The notes under the pieces are model-generated. The model did not search any database, had not been told where the DNA came from, and saw only the letters and a program-made list of their open reading frames with translations. The translations under genes were made by a program, and so were the position numbers. Shown in pieces: positions 17,825 to 27,111 of a stretch of 64,000 nucleotides of DNA; the first letter of the stretch is position 1; every line of letters begins with the position of its first letter. The stretch is from Ohtaekwangia koreensis (lineage in GTDB: Bacteria; Bacteroidota; Bacteroidia; Cytophagales; Cyclobacteriaceae): NCBI RefSeq assembly GCF_900167975.1, contig NZ_FUZU01000001.1, positions 2,751,331 to 2,815,330 on the forward strand, read 5' to 3'.

Positions 17825-19318
17825 ATGATGAACGGACTTTTCAAAAAGTTCTTGCTGCCGATGCTGCTTGCCGTTGTTTTTATTTCAGGCTGTAAGGAAG
17901 ACGATGAGACACCAATACTATCGGTTTCGGGATCCGATATAGTAGTTCCCGACGGGGGAGGCACGCCACAGATTTCCATTTCGGAATTGGGAGGCACCTC
18001 GGAGATTACCATTTCGTGTAACGAAAAATGGCGCATCAGTAATTCTGCAGCATGGCTCGAGATCAGTCAGGCGAGTGGAGAGAGTGGTACTCACACCGTT
18101 GAACTAAATGCAGAAGCCAATACCACTGGCAGCAAGCGAACAGCTACACTGACCGTGAGCTCGGACAACGGCCAGTCCAGACGCCTTGTGGTGTCTCAGG
18201 TAAGCCAGCTGTATCCTTCCTATAATTTGTCTCCAATCCCGCCTGATGCAACGGGAATGAACAGCACTGCCGTGGAACTGGCGGCAAAGATGCATTTGGG
18301 AATAAATTTTGGCAACACCATGGAAGCCCCAACCGAAGCTGAGTGGGTGAACAGCAAAATTACTGAGTCGTATGTGAAATTTGTAAAACAAATAGGTTTC
18401 AACTCTGTACGGCTTCCCACGGGCTGGGTTAAATGGCATTTAAGTGATCGGGCAAAAGCGAAAATTGACCCTGCGTGGCTTAACCGGGTGAAAGAAGTCG
18501 TTGGATGGTGTGTGGCGAATGATATGTATGTGATGCTGAATGTTCACGGGGATTGGGGTTGGCTGGAAAATAATGTCAATGCGACAAAGAAAGATTCCGT
18601 TAATGCGATGCAAAAGGCGATTTGGGAGCAGATCGCGACAACCATGCGTGATTTTGACGAGCATCTGATATTTGCCGGCACGAATGAACCTGTGGCTGAA
18701 GATGCCGAGCATATGGCCATACTTGATAGTTATCACCAGACATTCGTTAATGCAGTTCGCTCTACAGGGGGCAGGAACAGTCACCGGGTGCTGGTTGTAC
18801 AGGGCCCCAGGACTAACGGTGAATTAACTTATAAACTGATGAATACTCTTCCAACAGACAATGTTCCTAACAAATTGATGGTTGAGATACATAACTACAC
18901 GCCTGCTACATTTACGCTGGTAACAGATGGAGATGTAAGCTGGGGCAACATGATTTACTACTGGGGGGCTGGGAATGATTCTACTATCGAACCTGAACGC
19001 AACGCCGAGTATGGAGAAGAGGATGAGATCCTTGATGAATTTCAAAAGATGAAACAGAAATTTATTGATAAAGGTATCCCTGTGATGCTGGGTGAATATG
19101 CAACCTGGAGGCGGAGCCCCGGTCTCGGTAAGCCTGAACCTAAGGATATGGAGATGCACAACAAGTCTGTGGATTACTGGTCATATTATGTTACCAAACA
19201 GGCTAAAGCGCATGGTCTTGTGCCATTCTGGTGGGAGATAGGTTTTATGTTAGACAGAGCTAATAATGTGGTAAAGGATCAGGCTATGTTAGATGCTATT
19301 TTGGAAGGTGCTAAATAA
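17825..19318 (+). CDS. BACON-GH5 endoglucanase lipoprotein (GH5_4-like, copy 1)
   Basis: 497 residues: lipoprotein signal with lipobox FISGC (Cys23) followed by acidic KEDDE, which favours surface export of Bacteroidota lipoproteins; one BACON domain (about 35-126); GH5 TIM barrel (about 145-495). Predicted catalytic pair: E288 in GTNEP (acid/base) and E424 in MLGEYA (nucleophile). Other GH5 landmarks: SVRLP, LNVHGD, EIHNYTP, PFWWEIG. The GxNxGNT opening and WLENN segment resemble subfamily 4, which includes xyloglucanases and mixed-linkage glucanases. The usual HWDxGWL is HGDWGWL here, and NEPW is NEPV, so its cleft may differ from copy 2. A hairpin terminator follows. Confidence 0.88.
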   Translation: MMNGLFKKFLLPMLLAVVFISGCKEDDETPILSVSGSDIVVPDGGGTPQISISELGGTSEITISCNEKWRISNSAAWLEISQASGESGTHTVELNAEANTTGSKRTATLTVSSDNGQSRRLVVSQVSQLYPSYNLSPIPPDATGMNSTAVELAAKMHLGINFGNTMEAPTEAEWVNSKITESYVKFVKQIGFNSVRLPTGWVKWHLSDRAKAKIDPAWLNRVKEVVGWCVANDMYVMLNVHGDWGWLENNVNATKKDSVNAMQKAIWEQIATTMRDFDEHLIFAGTNEPVAEDAEHMAILDSYHQTFVNAVRSTGGRNSHRVLVVQGPRTNGELTYKLMNTLPTDNVPNKLMVEIHNYTPATFTLVTDGDVSWGNMIYYWGAGNDSTIEPERNAEYGEEDEILDEFQKMKQKFIDKGIPVMLGEYATWRRSPGLGKPEPKDMEMHNKSVDYWSYYVTKQAKAHGLVPFWWEIGFMLDRANNVVKDQAMLDAILEGAK

Positions 19319-19352
19319 TTGCCGGATATATTTCCAGTGTGTAGTGATAATG

Positions 19353-19380
19353 ATGTGGCGCCCTCGAATGGGCGCCACAT
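19353..19380 (+). terminator. Hairpin terminator after first GH5
   Basis: An 11-base-pair stem (atgtggcgccc against gggcgccacat) with a 6-base loop lies 35 bases after the GH5 stop, followed by ttcgt. It is GC-rich and perfect but the T-run is short. Confidence 0.7.
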
Positions 19381-19385
19381 TTCGT

Positions 19386-19431
19386 ACAGAGTGTAACAAT
19401 ATTAGCGAACAGAGTGTAACAATATTAGCGA
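19386..19431. repeat. 23-base tandem repeat
   Basis: Two exact adjacent 23-base copies beginning acagagtgtaacaatattag, at 19386-19408 and 19409-19431, directly after the terminator and before the GH74 relic. It may mark a recombination join. Confidence 0.85.
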
Positions 19432-19453
19432 ATGCCAATCCATAACAAACGCT

Positions 19454-19575
19454 TGATTACACATCCGCTTCAGTAAGCCAGTAAACGTTCTTTGGCTTTC
19501 GGTGGATTGAGTGCCAAAGCCCTCCGCCAACAAATCCATTTTGTGACTCGCTAAACCCCAGTTAAGTAGTTGAAT
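19454..19575 (-). pseudogene. Relic of a GH74 gene (N-terminal fragment)
   Basis: About 120 bases align with 16893-17015 of the intact leftward GH74 gene, in the same orientation: shared gtaaac, tgccaaagc, ccattttntgactcg and agt.gttgaatt.cat blocks. On the minus strand one frame reads QLLNW, and after a frameshift SESQNGFVG, matching LLDW and NESENGFIG of the intact protein. It is a frameshifted leftover of another GH74 copy. Confidence 0.7.
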
Positions 19576-19721
19576 TCATATACTATTGGAGGACATCTCA
19601 GTCTCGGACAAAGAATATAAATAATTGTAAAAAAGAAACTTAATATTGTGAAGTGCCTTTGGTTCCGAATAATCCGCACTACTTGGTGTTGAATATTGAA
19701 CATGTTGGAAGTGAAGAAAAA

Positions 19722-19792
19722 CACACCGGACCTGGCAGGTCATGGACGAAGATTGGCACACCATTAAAATGGAAGACCATAGTTCAGATGAA
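19722..19792 (+). pseudogene. Relic of a GH43_12-like gene (C-terminal fragment)
   Basis: The stretch tggacgaagattggcacacc at 19743 continues into attaaaatgg and matches 33575-33605 of the intact GH43 gene (tggacgaagattggctcacc). It encodes the SWTKIGTPLKW-like peptide against LWTKIGSPLKM. Soon after, gaagaccata followed by ttcagatga resembles the very end of that gene (gaagaccatatttccaaatga), with the intervening part deleted. Confidence 0.65.
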
Positions 19793-20378
19793 TTCGGTGA
19801 AAATAGATACGTGCGAAAAATTTAGCGTTGACTTAACTTGGATATCCCCACCAGCAATCTTGCGATACTTAATATTTGTATTGATAAGCCGAGTCTCTTC
19901 CAATAATGCCGAGAGATAATGCAGCATAACGATAGCTCCATGAAAGGAAAGGAGTGGGAAAAAGAGCCGGGCAAGTTGAACGGTTGAATTCCTGACGAAT
20001 TTGCAACAAAATGGGGCTGTCCAATAAGCATGTTTGGCGTCTGTCGGAGCAAGTAAATGTTCTGTGTTGATTAGAAGTAATTAACTGAAATATCCCGTTG
20101 ATACTTTTTATGCCCTTTTTTGGGACTTCTAAAACGTTTTCGGCTAAAGTCTTCAATCTGCAATTCGTCCGCGATTTTACCGCATTCAACCGTCATCCGT
20201 TTACCTTCCCGACCCGCTAGACTTCTGATACCCTTTAATTAGACATAACCGTTTTCCGGTCCACATATATTTCCTCTGCAAACGATTACTGGTTTGACGG
20301 ATCTGAAGCGTTTGTACTTGCAAAGATCACTTCGTTTACTCAGTGACTGACTTTTAAACTTAACTAAACCTAACATTT
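19793..20378. other. Non-coding spacer and duplicated GH5 leader
   Basis: No intact gene. From about 20090 to 20378 the sequence repeats the leader of the first GH5 (see 17243-17824), so the GH5 duplication unit included about 290 bases of upstream DNA. The part at 19793-20090 is unassigned. Confidence 0.55.
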
Positions 20379-21872
20379 ATGATGAACGGACTTTATAAAA
20401 AGTTCTTGCTGCCGATGCTGCTTGCCGTTGTGTTTATTTCAGGCTGTAAGGAAGATGATGAGGCGCCAGTACTATCGGTTTCGGGACCTGATATTGAAAT
20501 TCCTGCCGGAGGGGGCGCGCCGCGGATTTCCATTTCGGAATTGGGAGGCATTTCGGAGGTTACCATTTCGTGTAACGCAAAATGGCGCATCAGTAATTCT
20601 GCAGCATGGCTCGGGATGAGCCAAGCGAGTGGAGAGAGTGGTACTCACACCGTTGAACTTAATGCCGAATCCAATACCACGGGCACCACGCGAACTGCTA
20701 CACTGACCGTGAGCTCGGACAACGGTCAGTCCAGGCGTCTTATCGTTTCTCAGATAAGCCAGTTGTATCCTTCCTATAATTTGTCCCCACAACCCCCCGA
20801 TGCAACAGGAATGAGCAGCACAGCCGTGGAACTGGCGGCAAAAATGAGTATGGGAATGGGAATAAATATTGGCAATACCATGGAGACCCCAAACGAAGGC
20901 GACTGGCAGAATGGTAATAAAGTTACCGAATCATATATAAAATTTTTGAAAGCAACAGGTTTCAAAGCGATACGAATTCCTTGTGCTTATAACTGGGGTC
21001 ATTTAAGCGATCCGGCCAAGGCGAAAATTGACCCGGCATGGCTTAACCGGGTGAAAGAAGTAGTTGGGTGGTGCGTGGATAATGATATGTATGTGATGCT
21101 GAATATTCACTGGGACAAAGGCTGGTTGGAAAATAATATTACCCTAGAGAAGAAAGATTCTGTTAATGCGAAACAAAAAGCATTTTGGGAACAGATAGCA
21201 ACAACCTTGCGTGACTTTGATGAACACGTTCTATTTGCCAGCGCGAATGAACCTTGGTGTTGGGATGCTGAGATTATGGCCATACTTAATAGTTATCACG
21301 AAACATTCATCAAGGCAGTTCGCGCTACCGGAGGCAGAAACAGTAACCGGGTGCTGGTTGTGCAGGGGCCTAGTGGTAGCAGTGAATACACTTCTAAGCT
21401 GATGACTACGCTTCCTCACGACCCGGTACCTAACAAGTTGATGGTTGAGGTGCATTTCTACTCGCCTTATCCATTTATAATGGGACAAGATTTACCTGAT
21501 GTTTTAGCGGCTTACTACTGGGGGGCTGGGAATCATTCTACTATTGAGCCGGAGCGCAACGCCACCTTTGGAGAAGAGGATGCGGTCATTGCTGAACTCG
21601 GAATGATGAAAAAGTTTGTTGATAGGGGTATCCCTGTGATATTGGGTGAATATGGAGACTATAGAAGGACTGCCGAAACCAACACGGGTACTCCTAAAGA
21701 TCCGGAGATGCACAAGAAGTCTGTGGAATACTGGCTAACTTTTTCGACCAAAACTATGAGAGCGAATGGTCTTTTACCATTCTGGTGGGAGGTAGGTCAA
21801 GTTTTTGATAGAAAAAATAATGTGGTTAAGGACCAGGATATGTTAGATGCCATTATTGCAGGATATAAGTAA
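20379..21872 (+). CDS. BACON-GH5 endoglucanase lipoprotein (GH5_4-like, copy 2)
   Basis: 497 residues, tandem paralogue of the gene at 17825 with the same layout: lipobox FISGC (Cys23) plus KEDDE, BACON domain (about 35-126) nearly identical to copy 1, then GH5 barrel. Predicted acid/base E291 (SANEPW) and nucleophile E424 (ILGEYG). Unlike copy 1 it keeps the canonical HWDKGWL and HFYSP motifs, so it looks like the more standard GH5_4 endoglucanase. The signal/BACON part is far more conserved between the copies than the barrel, consistent with divergence of substrate range after duplication (inference). The next gene, at 22081, continues in the same direction. Confidence 0.9.
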   Translation: MMNGLYKKFLLPMLLAVVFISGCKEDDEAPVLSVSGPDIEIPAGGGAPRISISELGGISEVTISCNAKWRISNSAAWLGMSQASGESGTHTVELNAESNTTGTTRTATLTVSSDNGQSRRLIVSQISQLYPSYNLSPQPPDATGMSSTAVELAAKMSMGMGINIGNTMETPNEGDWQNGNKVTESYIKFLKATGFKAIRIPCAYNWGHLSDPAKAKIDPAWLNRVKEVVGWCVDNDMYVMLNIHWDKGWLENNITLEKKDSVNAKQKAFWEQIATTLRDFDEHVLFASANEPWCWDAEIMAILNSYHETFIKAVRATGGRNSNRVLVVQGPSGSSEYTSKLMTTLPHDPVPNKLMVEVHFYSPYPFIMGQDLPDVLAAYYWGAGNHSTIEPERNATFGEEDAVIAELGMMKKFVDRGIPVILGEYGDYRRTAETNTGTPKDPEMHKKSVEYWLTFSTKTMRANGLLPFWWEVGQVFDRKNNVVKDQDMLDAIIAGYK

Positions 21873-22080
21873 AAAGTATAGTGTCAATTATACCATAAGG
21901 TTATTTCCTTCCCTGAGATTGGTGAACTGTTCGCCAGTCCCAAGGAAGGGTGAACCTCTTTGTTACAGTATCTTAAAGAGTAATCAATTGAAATTTGAAA
22001 TCCCTGTACCCAATGAAAAGTTGATTGTGCAAGATTTTCCAAGCCACCAGTGTAATCAAGTTTTTAAACCTGAATATATT

Positions 22081-23856
22081 ATGAAGAAACTTTTTTATCG
22101 ATTCATCCTGTCAGTTCTGATTGCGGTTGTTTTTATTTCTGCCTGTAAGGAAGACGATGCGGAGCCTGCGTTACTGGTTTCCATTTCTGAACTAGCAATT
22201 CCCGCTGAAGGCAGCAAGACCGATATTACCATTTCGTGCAACGAAGAATGGCGCATTAGCAAGTCTGCGGCTTGGTTGCAGGTGAGTCAAGTCAACGGAA
22301 ACAGCGGCACGTTCACAATTGAAGTATCTGCGGGTCTAAATGAAACCGGCACTTCACGGACTGCCGTACTAACGATTGCTTCGGATAACGGTCAATCCAG
22401 GCGTGTTACGTGTTCACAGTTGAAGTATGAAAACCTGGAAGAAAAATTCGCAAATGTTTCGCCGAAACTTCTCACTAGTAATACGAATCCATTATTGGAT
22501 TTTATGTTTACCGCCGACCCAACAGCTGTGGTACACAATGGAAGAATGTATGTGTATGCCACCAATGATCATCAACAGTATGAGAAGGTAGGAAAGGATG
22601 GGAAAAATAATTACGGGCATATCCGCACACTGGTCATGATGTCTTCCGATGATATGGCCAACTGGACGTACCATGGCCTTATCAACACCGCAGAGGTGGC
22701 GCCATGGACTGCGCTGTCCTGGGCGCCGTCCATTACCTCCAGACTGGAAGCAGATGGGAAGACGCACTTCTATTTGTATTTCTCCAATGGCGGTATTGCC
22801 TCAGCCGTGTTTACTTCCACCTCTCCCGTGGGGCCTTGGAAAGACCCATTGGGAAAGAACATAATTGACCATTCTGTCCCCGGTGTGGATGTCAACAATC
22901 CATTCGATCCCGGAGTTGTGATTGACGACCAAGGTACAGGCTGGCTGAGTTTTGGAGCCGGAACGCCTAAAACAGAATATATGCCGGATAATGCCAGAAT
23001 CGTCAAATTAGGAGCAGATATGATCAGTCTGGCCAGCGATGTTTCGAAGATACCCGCTCCTTATTTTAATGAGGCCAGCGATCTCAACGTAATCAATGGA
23101 ACCTGGGTTTATAGCTATTGTACCAGTTGGGCTGAACGCACTGAATGGCCTTATAGCAATATAGCTAAACCAACTGCATGCAATATATCGTATATGACAA
23201 GTAGAACACCGTTAGATCCCGATAGCTGGAAATATCGCGATAATTACTTTAAGAATACGGGTGACGTTAACGTGGGTCCTTTGTCAAACAATCACAGTCA
23301 CCTGGTCAAGTTTAAAGAGAAATGGTATATTACTTACCATGCCATGTATTTGCAGGATTATTTTGACACCAAGGGTGGTTTTCGTAATGTGGGTATCGAA
23401 GCAATACCAGTGGATGAAGGCAATGATGTGACTATCCCCATGGTCAAAGCAACTTTCGAAGGTCCCTCACAACTTAACCCATTAAATCCGTTCGTTATTC
23501 AGCAAGCAGAAACCACGGCAGGCACTTCGGGGCAAGTCCAGTTCGAAGCTGTTGGTGATCCGGGTAATATGGTCGCCAAAGGAAAGGCAGACAAACAATG
23601 TCTCATGGTACGGGGAGCCGATTTTAGCAAACAGATTCCTGCCAAATTCGAAGCCAAAGTGAAAGGAAAAGGTAGAATTTATGTTTACGTAAATAATCTT
23701 AAAGGTTCTCCTCTTGTTTCGCTTACCTGTGATGAGAACAATTGGACTACGCTCTCAGAGAAAATACAACGAACAATAGATAAAGGGGTGGTGAATATCT
23801 ATTTAGTATTTGAGGGAGAAAGTTTTCTGTTTGATGAATGGAAATTCATTTATTAA
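22081..23856 (+). CDS. BACON-GH43-CBM lipoprotein (arabinosidase/xylosidase type)
   Basis: 591 residues from the ATG at 22081; the open frame runs 78 codons further upstream but only this start gives a signal peptide. Lipobox ISAC (Cys22) then KEDD; BACON domain (about 30-115); GH43 five-bladed propeller (about 130-460) with predicted base D146 (FTADP), pKa modulator D276 (PFDPGVVID) and acid E331 (FNEASDL); C-terminal CBM6-like module (about 475-591). GH43 enzymes remove arabinose or xylose from hemicellulose. The signal and BACON segments resemble those of the two GH5 lipoproteins, suggesting module exchange in the island. A BACON-less paralogue lies at 27112. Confidence 0.88.
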   Translation: MKKLFYRFILSVLIAVVFISACKEDDAEPALLVSISELAIPAEGSKTDITISCNEEWRISKSAAWLQVSQVNGNSGTFTIEVSAGLNETGTSRTAVLTIASDNGQSRRVTCSQLKYENLEEKFANVSPKLLTSNTNPLLDFMFTADPTAVVHNGRMYVYATNDHQQYEKVGKDGKNNYGHIRTLVMMSSDDMANWTYHGLINTAEVAPWTALSWAPSITSRLEADGKTHFYLYFSNGGIASAVFTSTSPVGPWKDPLGKNIIDHSVPGVDVNNPFDPGVVIDDQGTGWLSFGAGTPKTEYMPDNARIVKLGADMISLASDVSKIPAPYFNEASDLNVINGTWVYSYCTSWAERTEWPYSNIAKPTACNISYMTSRTPLDPDSWKYRDNYFKNTGDVNVGPLSNNHSHLVKFKEKWYITYHAMYLQDYFDTKGGFRNVGIEAIPVDEGNDVTIPMVKATFEGPSQLNPLNPFVIQQAETTAGTSGQVQFEAVGDPGNMVAKGKADKQCLMVRGADFSKQIPAKFEAKVKGKGRIYVYVNNLKGSPLVSLTCDENNWTTLSEKIQRTIDKGVVNIYLVFEGESFLFDEWKFIY

Positions 23857-23963
23857 TTCCGATTGCATTCAGATGTGAAACAGATTCAAATAAAACACTC
23901 ACCAATTCTTTTCGACCCTGTTCCATATAAAATAACAGTTATCACAACATTCATTTTTAAATA

Positions 23964-25565
23964 ATGATCAAAATTTTTTTATCCTACGTTACGCTTTTGA
24001 GTTGCATATTTTTTTCAAATAATGTTCATGCGCAAAAAGCAACCAATCCAATCATTTTTGCTGATGTGCCTGATATGTCTATGATTAGGGTTGGTAAAAA
24101 TTATTATATGAGCAGTACCACGATGCACATGAATCCGGGTGTGCCTATTATGAAATCTACAGATCTTGTCAATTGGAAACTGATCAACTATGCCTATGAT
24201 ACTTTGGCAGATATGCCGGAGCTAAATTTGACAGAAGGAAAAAATACCTATAGTAAAGGTTCATGGGCAAGTAGTTTGCGCTACCACAAGGGTATGTATT
24301 ATGTAACCACTTTTGCACAAACCACAGGTGAAACCTATATTTTTAAAACAAAAGATATAGAAAAAGGAAATTGGCAAAGAATTTCTTTTAAGCCTTCGCT
24401 TCATGACCATTCTTTGTTCTTTGATGATGATGGCAAGGTATATTTAATTCATAACGCGGAAAGACTAAAAATTGTTGAATTAAATGACGATCTAACAGGA
24501 ATTAAACAAGGCGTTCCGGAGAGAGTTCTCATCGAAAACGCCAGCGCACCAACAGGAAAAGAAGTAGGCCTTGCAGCTGAAGGATCTCAATTATTTAAAG
24601 TAAAAGGGAAATATTATTTATTTAATATTTGCGCTCCACGTGGTGGAATGCGAACTGTAATTATACATAGGGCAGATAATATCAACGGCCCGTGGGAAGG
24701 AAAAGTTGGCTTGCAGGATAGAGGAATTGCTCAGGGCGGATTGATAGACACTCCCGATGGACGTTGGTTCTCTTATCTTTTCCGCGATCTTGCTGCTGTT
24801 GGCCGCGTTCCTTATCTCGTTCCTGTCAAGTGGGAAGACGGTTGGCCTGTATTAGGAGAAAACGGCAAAGTCCCGGAAACATTAGGCCAGCCAGCCAGTA
24901 CAGGTTTGATTCCGCATTTGGTTGCTTCTGATGAATTCAGCCGAAAAAAAGGACAAGCAGCACTTCCTTTAGTATGGCAATGGAATCATAATCCGGATAA
25001 TTCGCTGTGGTCTGTAACTGAAAGAAAAGGATTCCTTCGCCTCAAAACTGGAAGAATCGACACTGATTTTCTTCAGGCCAGAAACACACTTACACAACGC
25101 ACTATTGGTCCAACCAGCTCAGCTTCTGTTGCTCTGGATGTTTCCAAAATGAAAGACGGCGATTTTGCCGGATTCTCAGCTCTCCAAAAAGAGTATGGAG
25201 CAGTGGGGGTTAAAATTGACGCGGGTCAAAAGTCGATAGTAATGATCACCACTGATAATGATAAGCCTGTCGAAGTAAAGCGAATTCCATTGGATCAAGA
25301 CCAAATTTACCTCAGAATCGATTGCGATTTTACCGGTATGAACGATGAAGCTAATCACCTTTACGCTCTTAATGGGAAAGATGAAGCTAGTTTCTTTTAC
25401 AGTCTTGATGGAAAAGTTTGGAAACCGATAGGTCGACCTATGAAGATGAAATATAGCATTCCGCATTTTATGGGCTATCGTTTTGCTTTATTCAATTATG
25501 CCACAAAAAATACTGGCGGATATGTAGATTTTGATTTCTTTCATATTACTGATACGATCCAATGA
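23964..25565 (+). CDS. GH43_12-like arabinofuranosidase/xylosidase (paralogue a)
   Basis: 533 residues: signal peptide (about 1-23, ending VHAQ), GH43 propeller (about 27-320) and a C-terminal beta-sandwich (about 330-530, DEFSRKKG ... WQWNHNPD ... FDFFHI) of the GH43_C2 type. Predicted catalytic residues: D37 in DVPD, an Asp in HDHSLFFDDDG, and the Glu in AAEGSQLF. This architecture matches subfamily 12 enzymes such as those of the Bacteroides ovatus xyloglucan locus, which remove arabinose side chains. Same-direction neighbours on both sides are GH43 genes. It has two relatives: a truncated one at 28871 and an intact one at 32132. Confidence 0.87.
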   Translation: MIKIFLSYVTLLSCIFFSNNVHAQKATNPIIFADVPDMSMIRVGKNYYMSSTTMHMNPGVPIMKSTDLVNWKLINYAYDTLADMPELNLTEGKNTYSKGSWASSLRYHKGMYYVTTFAQTTGETYIFKTKDIEKGNWQRISFKPSLHDHSLFFDDDGKVYLIHNAERLKIVELNDDLTGIKQGVPERVLIENASAPTGKEVGLAAEGSQLFKVKGKYYLFNICAPRGGMRTVIIHRADNINGPWEGKVGLQDRGIAQGGLIDTPDGRWFSYLFRDLAAVGRVPYLVPVKWEDGWPVLGENGKVPETLGQPASTGLIPHLVASDEFSRKKGQAALPLVWQWNHNPDNSLWSVTERKGFLRLKTGRIDTDFLQARNTLTQRTIGPTSSASVALDVSKMKDGDFAGFSALQKEYGAVGVKIDAGQKSIVMITTDNDKPVEVKRIPLDQDQIYLRIDCDFTGMNDEANHLYALNGKDEASFFYSLDGKVWKPIGRPMKMKYSIPHFMGYRFALFNYATKNTGGYVDFDFFHITDTIQ

Positions 25566-25569
25566 TAAG

Positions 25570-25592
25570 ATCCAACGTCTGACAGGTTGGAT
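25570..25592 (+). terminator. Short hairpin after GH43 paralogue a
   Basis: A 7-base stem (atccaac / gttggat) with a 9-base loop directly after the stop at 25565. There is no T-run, so this is a weak terminator or mRNA end-stabilising hairpin. Confidence 0.4.
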
Positions 25593-25693
25593 GGAAGTAT
25601 TTCTGTGCTTTATCCATAAATTTTTAACACCAGTTCAGGTGAGAATTTAGTACGGAGATTTTCGTATGTATCACGAACACATTTAGGACAACA

Positions 25694-27046
25694 ATGAATA
25701 TCAGAAAGATAGTAGTACAGGTTATAGCTCTATTTGCTGCAACTGGGGCGCAGGCTCAAAACCCGATTATACAAACCGTTTATACAGCCGATCCAGCGCC
25801 GATGGTATACAAGGATACCGTTTACTTGTACACCGGGCATGATGAAGATAAATCGACTGTGTTTGTGATGAAGGACTGGCTCTGTTTCACATCTACCGAT
25901 ATGGTGAACTGGACACATCGCGGGTCACCCTTATCGGTTAAGACGTTCAGCTGGGCGAAACAAGATGCCTGGGCCGGGCAATGTATACCCAGGAATGGGA
26001 AGTTTTACTGGTATGTACCTATGACCCATGAAACAATGGGAATGTCAATCGGGGTGGCTGTTTCTGATAGTCCTGCCGGTCCGTTTAAAGATGCACTTGG
26101 AAAACCACTGGTTCATAGCGGTAAGGGAGATATTGATCCCACGGTATTTATTGATGACGATGGTCAGGCGTATCTCTATTGGGGGAACCCTTATCTCATG
26201 TACGTAAAGTTGAATCAAGATATGATCTCTTACGCTGGCGAGATAGTTACAGTACCGTTGAATAAAGAAGGGTTTAATGTACGATACAAAGATATTGATA
26301 TAAGACCTTCAGCATACGAAGAAGGGCCCTGGTTTTACAAACGCAAAAACCTGTACTATATGCATTATGCTGCAGGTGGTGTTCCAGAACATTTGGCTTA
26401 CTCAACCAGCACAAGTCCTATAGGACCCTGGGTTTACCGCGATACCACTATGCGGATAATTGACAAGGGAGGCGCTTTTACCAATCATCCAGGTGTGATC
26501 GGTTATAAAGGCAAATCGTATTTGTTCTATCATAACGGTGCATTGTCAGGTGGCGGAGGCTTTACCCGTTCCGTTTGTGTGGACGGGTTCCAGTATAATA
26601 AAGACGGGAGCATTCCGCGGATAACGCCAACAGCCGAAGGTGTAAAACCTGTTGAAAATTTAAATCCATTCATCCGCCAGGAAGCGGAAACTATCGCTTG
26701 GGAGGAGGGGATTGAAACCGAACGCAGCATCAATGCCGGAGTTTATGTAACCGAAATAAGCAATGGTGATTTTATCAAAGTACGAAGTGTTGATTTTAAG
26801 AATGGAGCAGGAATATTTCAGGCTAATGCGTCATCAGCATCAGGTGGTTTTATCGAAATACGTGCGGATAGTCGCGATGGAGAACTATTGGGATCATGTG
26901 AGGTGAAAAACACAGGAGGCTTGCAAAGTTGGACCACCGTTTCAACTAAAGTAAATAAGACAAAGGGTGTTCACGATCTGTACTTTGTTTTTAAAGGAAA
27001 TCAAGGCGATCTGTTCAATTTCAACTGGTGGAAGTTCAATAAATAA
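25694..27046 (+). CDS. GH43-CBM6 secreted glycosidase
   Basis: 450 residues: signal peptide (1-22, ending QAQ), GH43 propeller (about 25-315) and CBM6-like C-terminal module (about 325-450, IRQEAETIAW ... FNFNWWKF). Predicted base D33 (YTADPAP), modulator Asp in GDIDPTVFIDDDG, and acid in the YEEGPW segment. It differs in subfamily from both other GH43 types here and resembles xylosidase/arabinofuranosidase members with CBM6 (subfamily 29-like by eye). Likely periplasmic or secreted side-chain removal from xylan or xyloglucan fragments. Same direction as neighbours with about 65-130 base gaps. Confidence 0.87.
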   Translation: MNIRKIVVQVIALFAATGAQAQNPIIQTVYTADPAPMVYKDTVYLYTGHDEDKSTVFVMKDWLCFTSTDMVNWTHRGSPLSVKTFSWAKQDAWAGQCIPRNGKFYWYVPMTHETMGMSIGVAVSDSPAGPFKDALGKPLVHSGKGDIDPTVFIDDDGQAYLYWGNPYLMYVKLNQDMISYAGEIVTVPLNKEGFNVRYKDIDIRPSAYEEGPWFYKRKNLYYMHYAAGGVPEHLAYSTSTSPIGPWVYRDTTMRIIDKGGAFTNHPGVIGYKGKSYLFYHNGALSGGGGFTRSVCVDGFQYNKDGSIPRITPTAEGVKPVENLNPFIRQEAETIAWEEGIETERSINAGVYVTEISNGDFIKVRSVDFKNGAGIFQANASSASGGFIEIRADSRDGELLGSCEVKNTGGLQSWTTVSTKVNKTKGVHDLYFVFKGNQGDLFNFNWWKFNK

Positions 27047-27111
27047 GATCTTCTTAATCAATTGAAATTAACCCCTAACAAGTGTCTGTTTTTTAGAATA
27101 TAAAAAAAATT

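Noticed and set aside
19653-19919. Rightward 88-codon frame between the GH5 genes
   Set aside because: Its only recognisable piece is a GH43 C-terminal relic; the rest is out of frame, so it is treated as debris rather than a gene.
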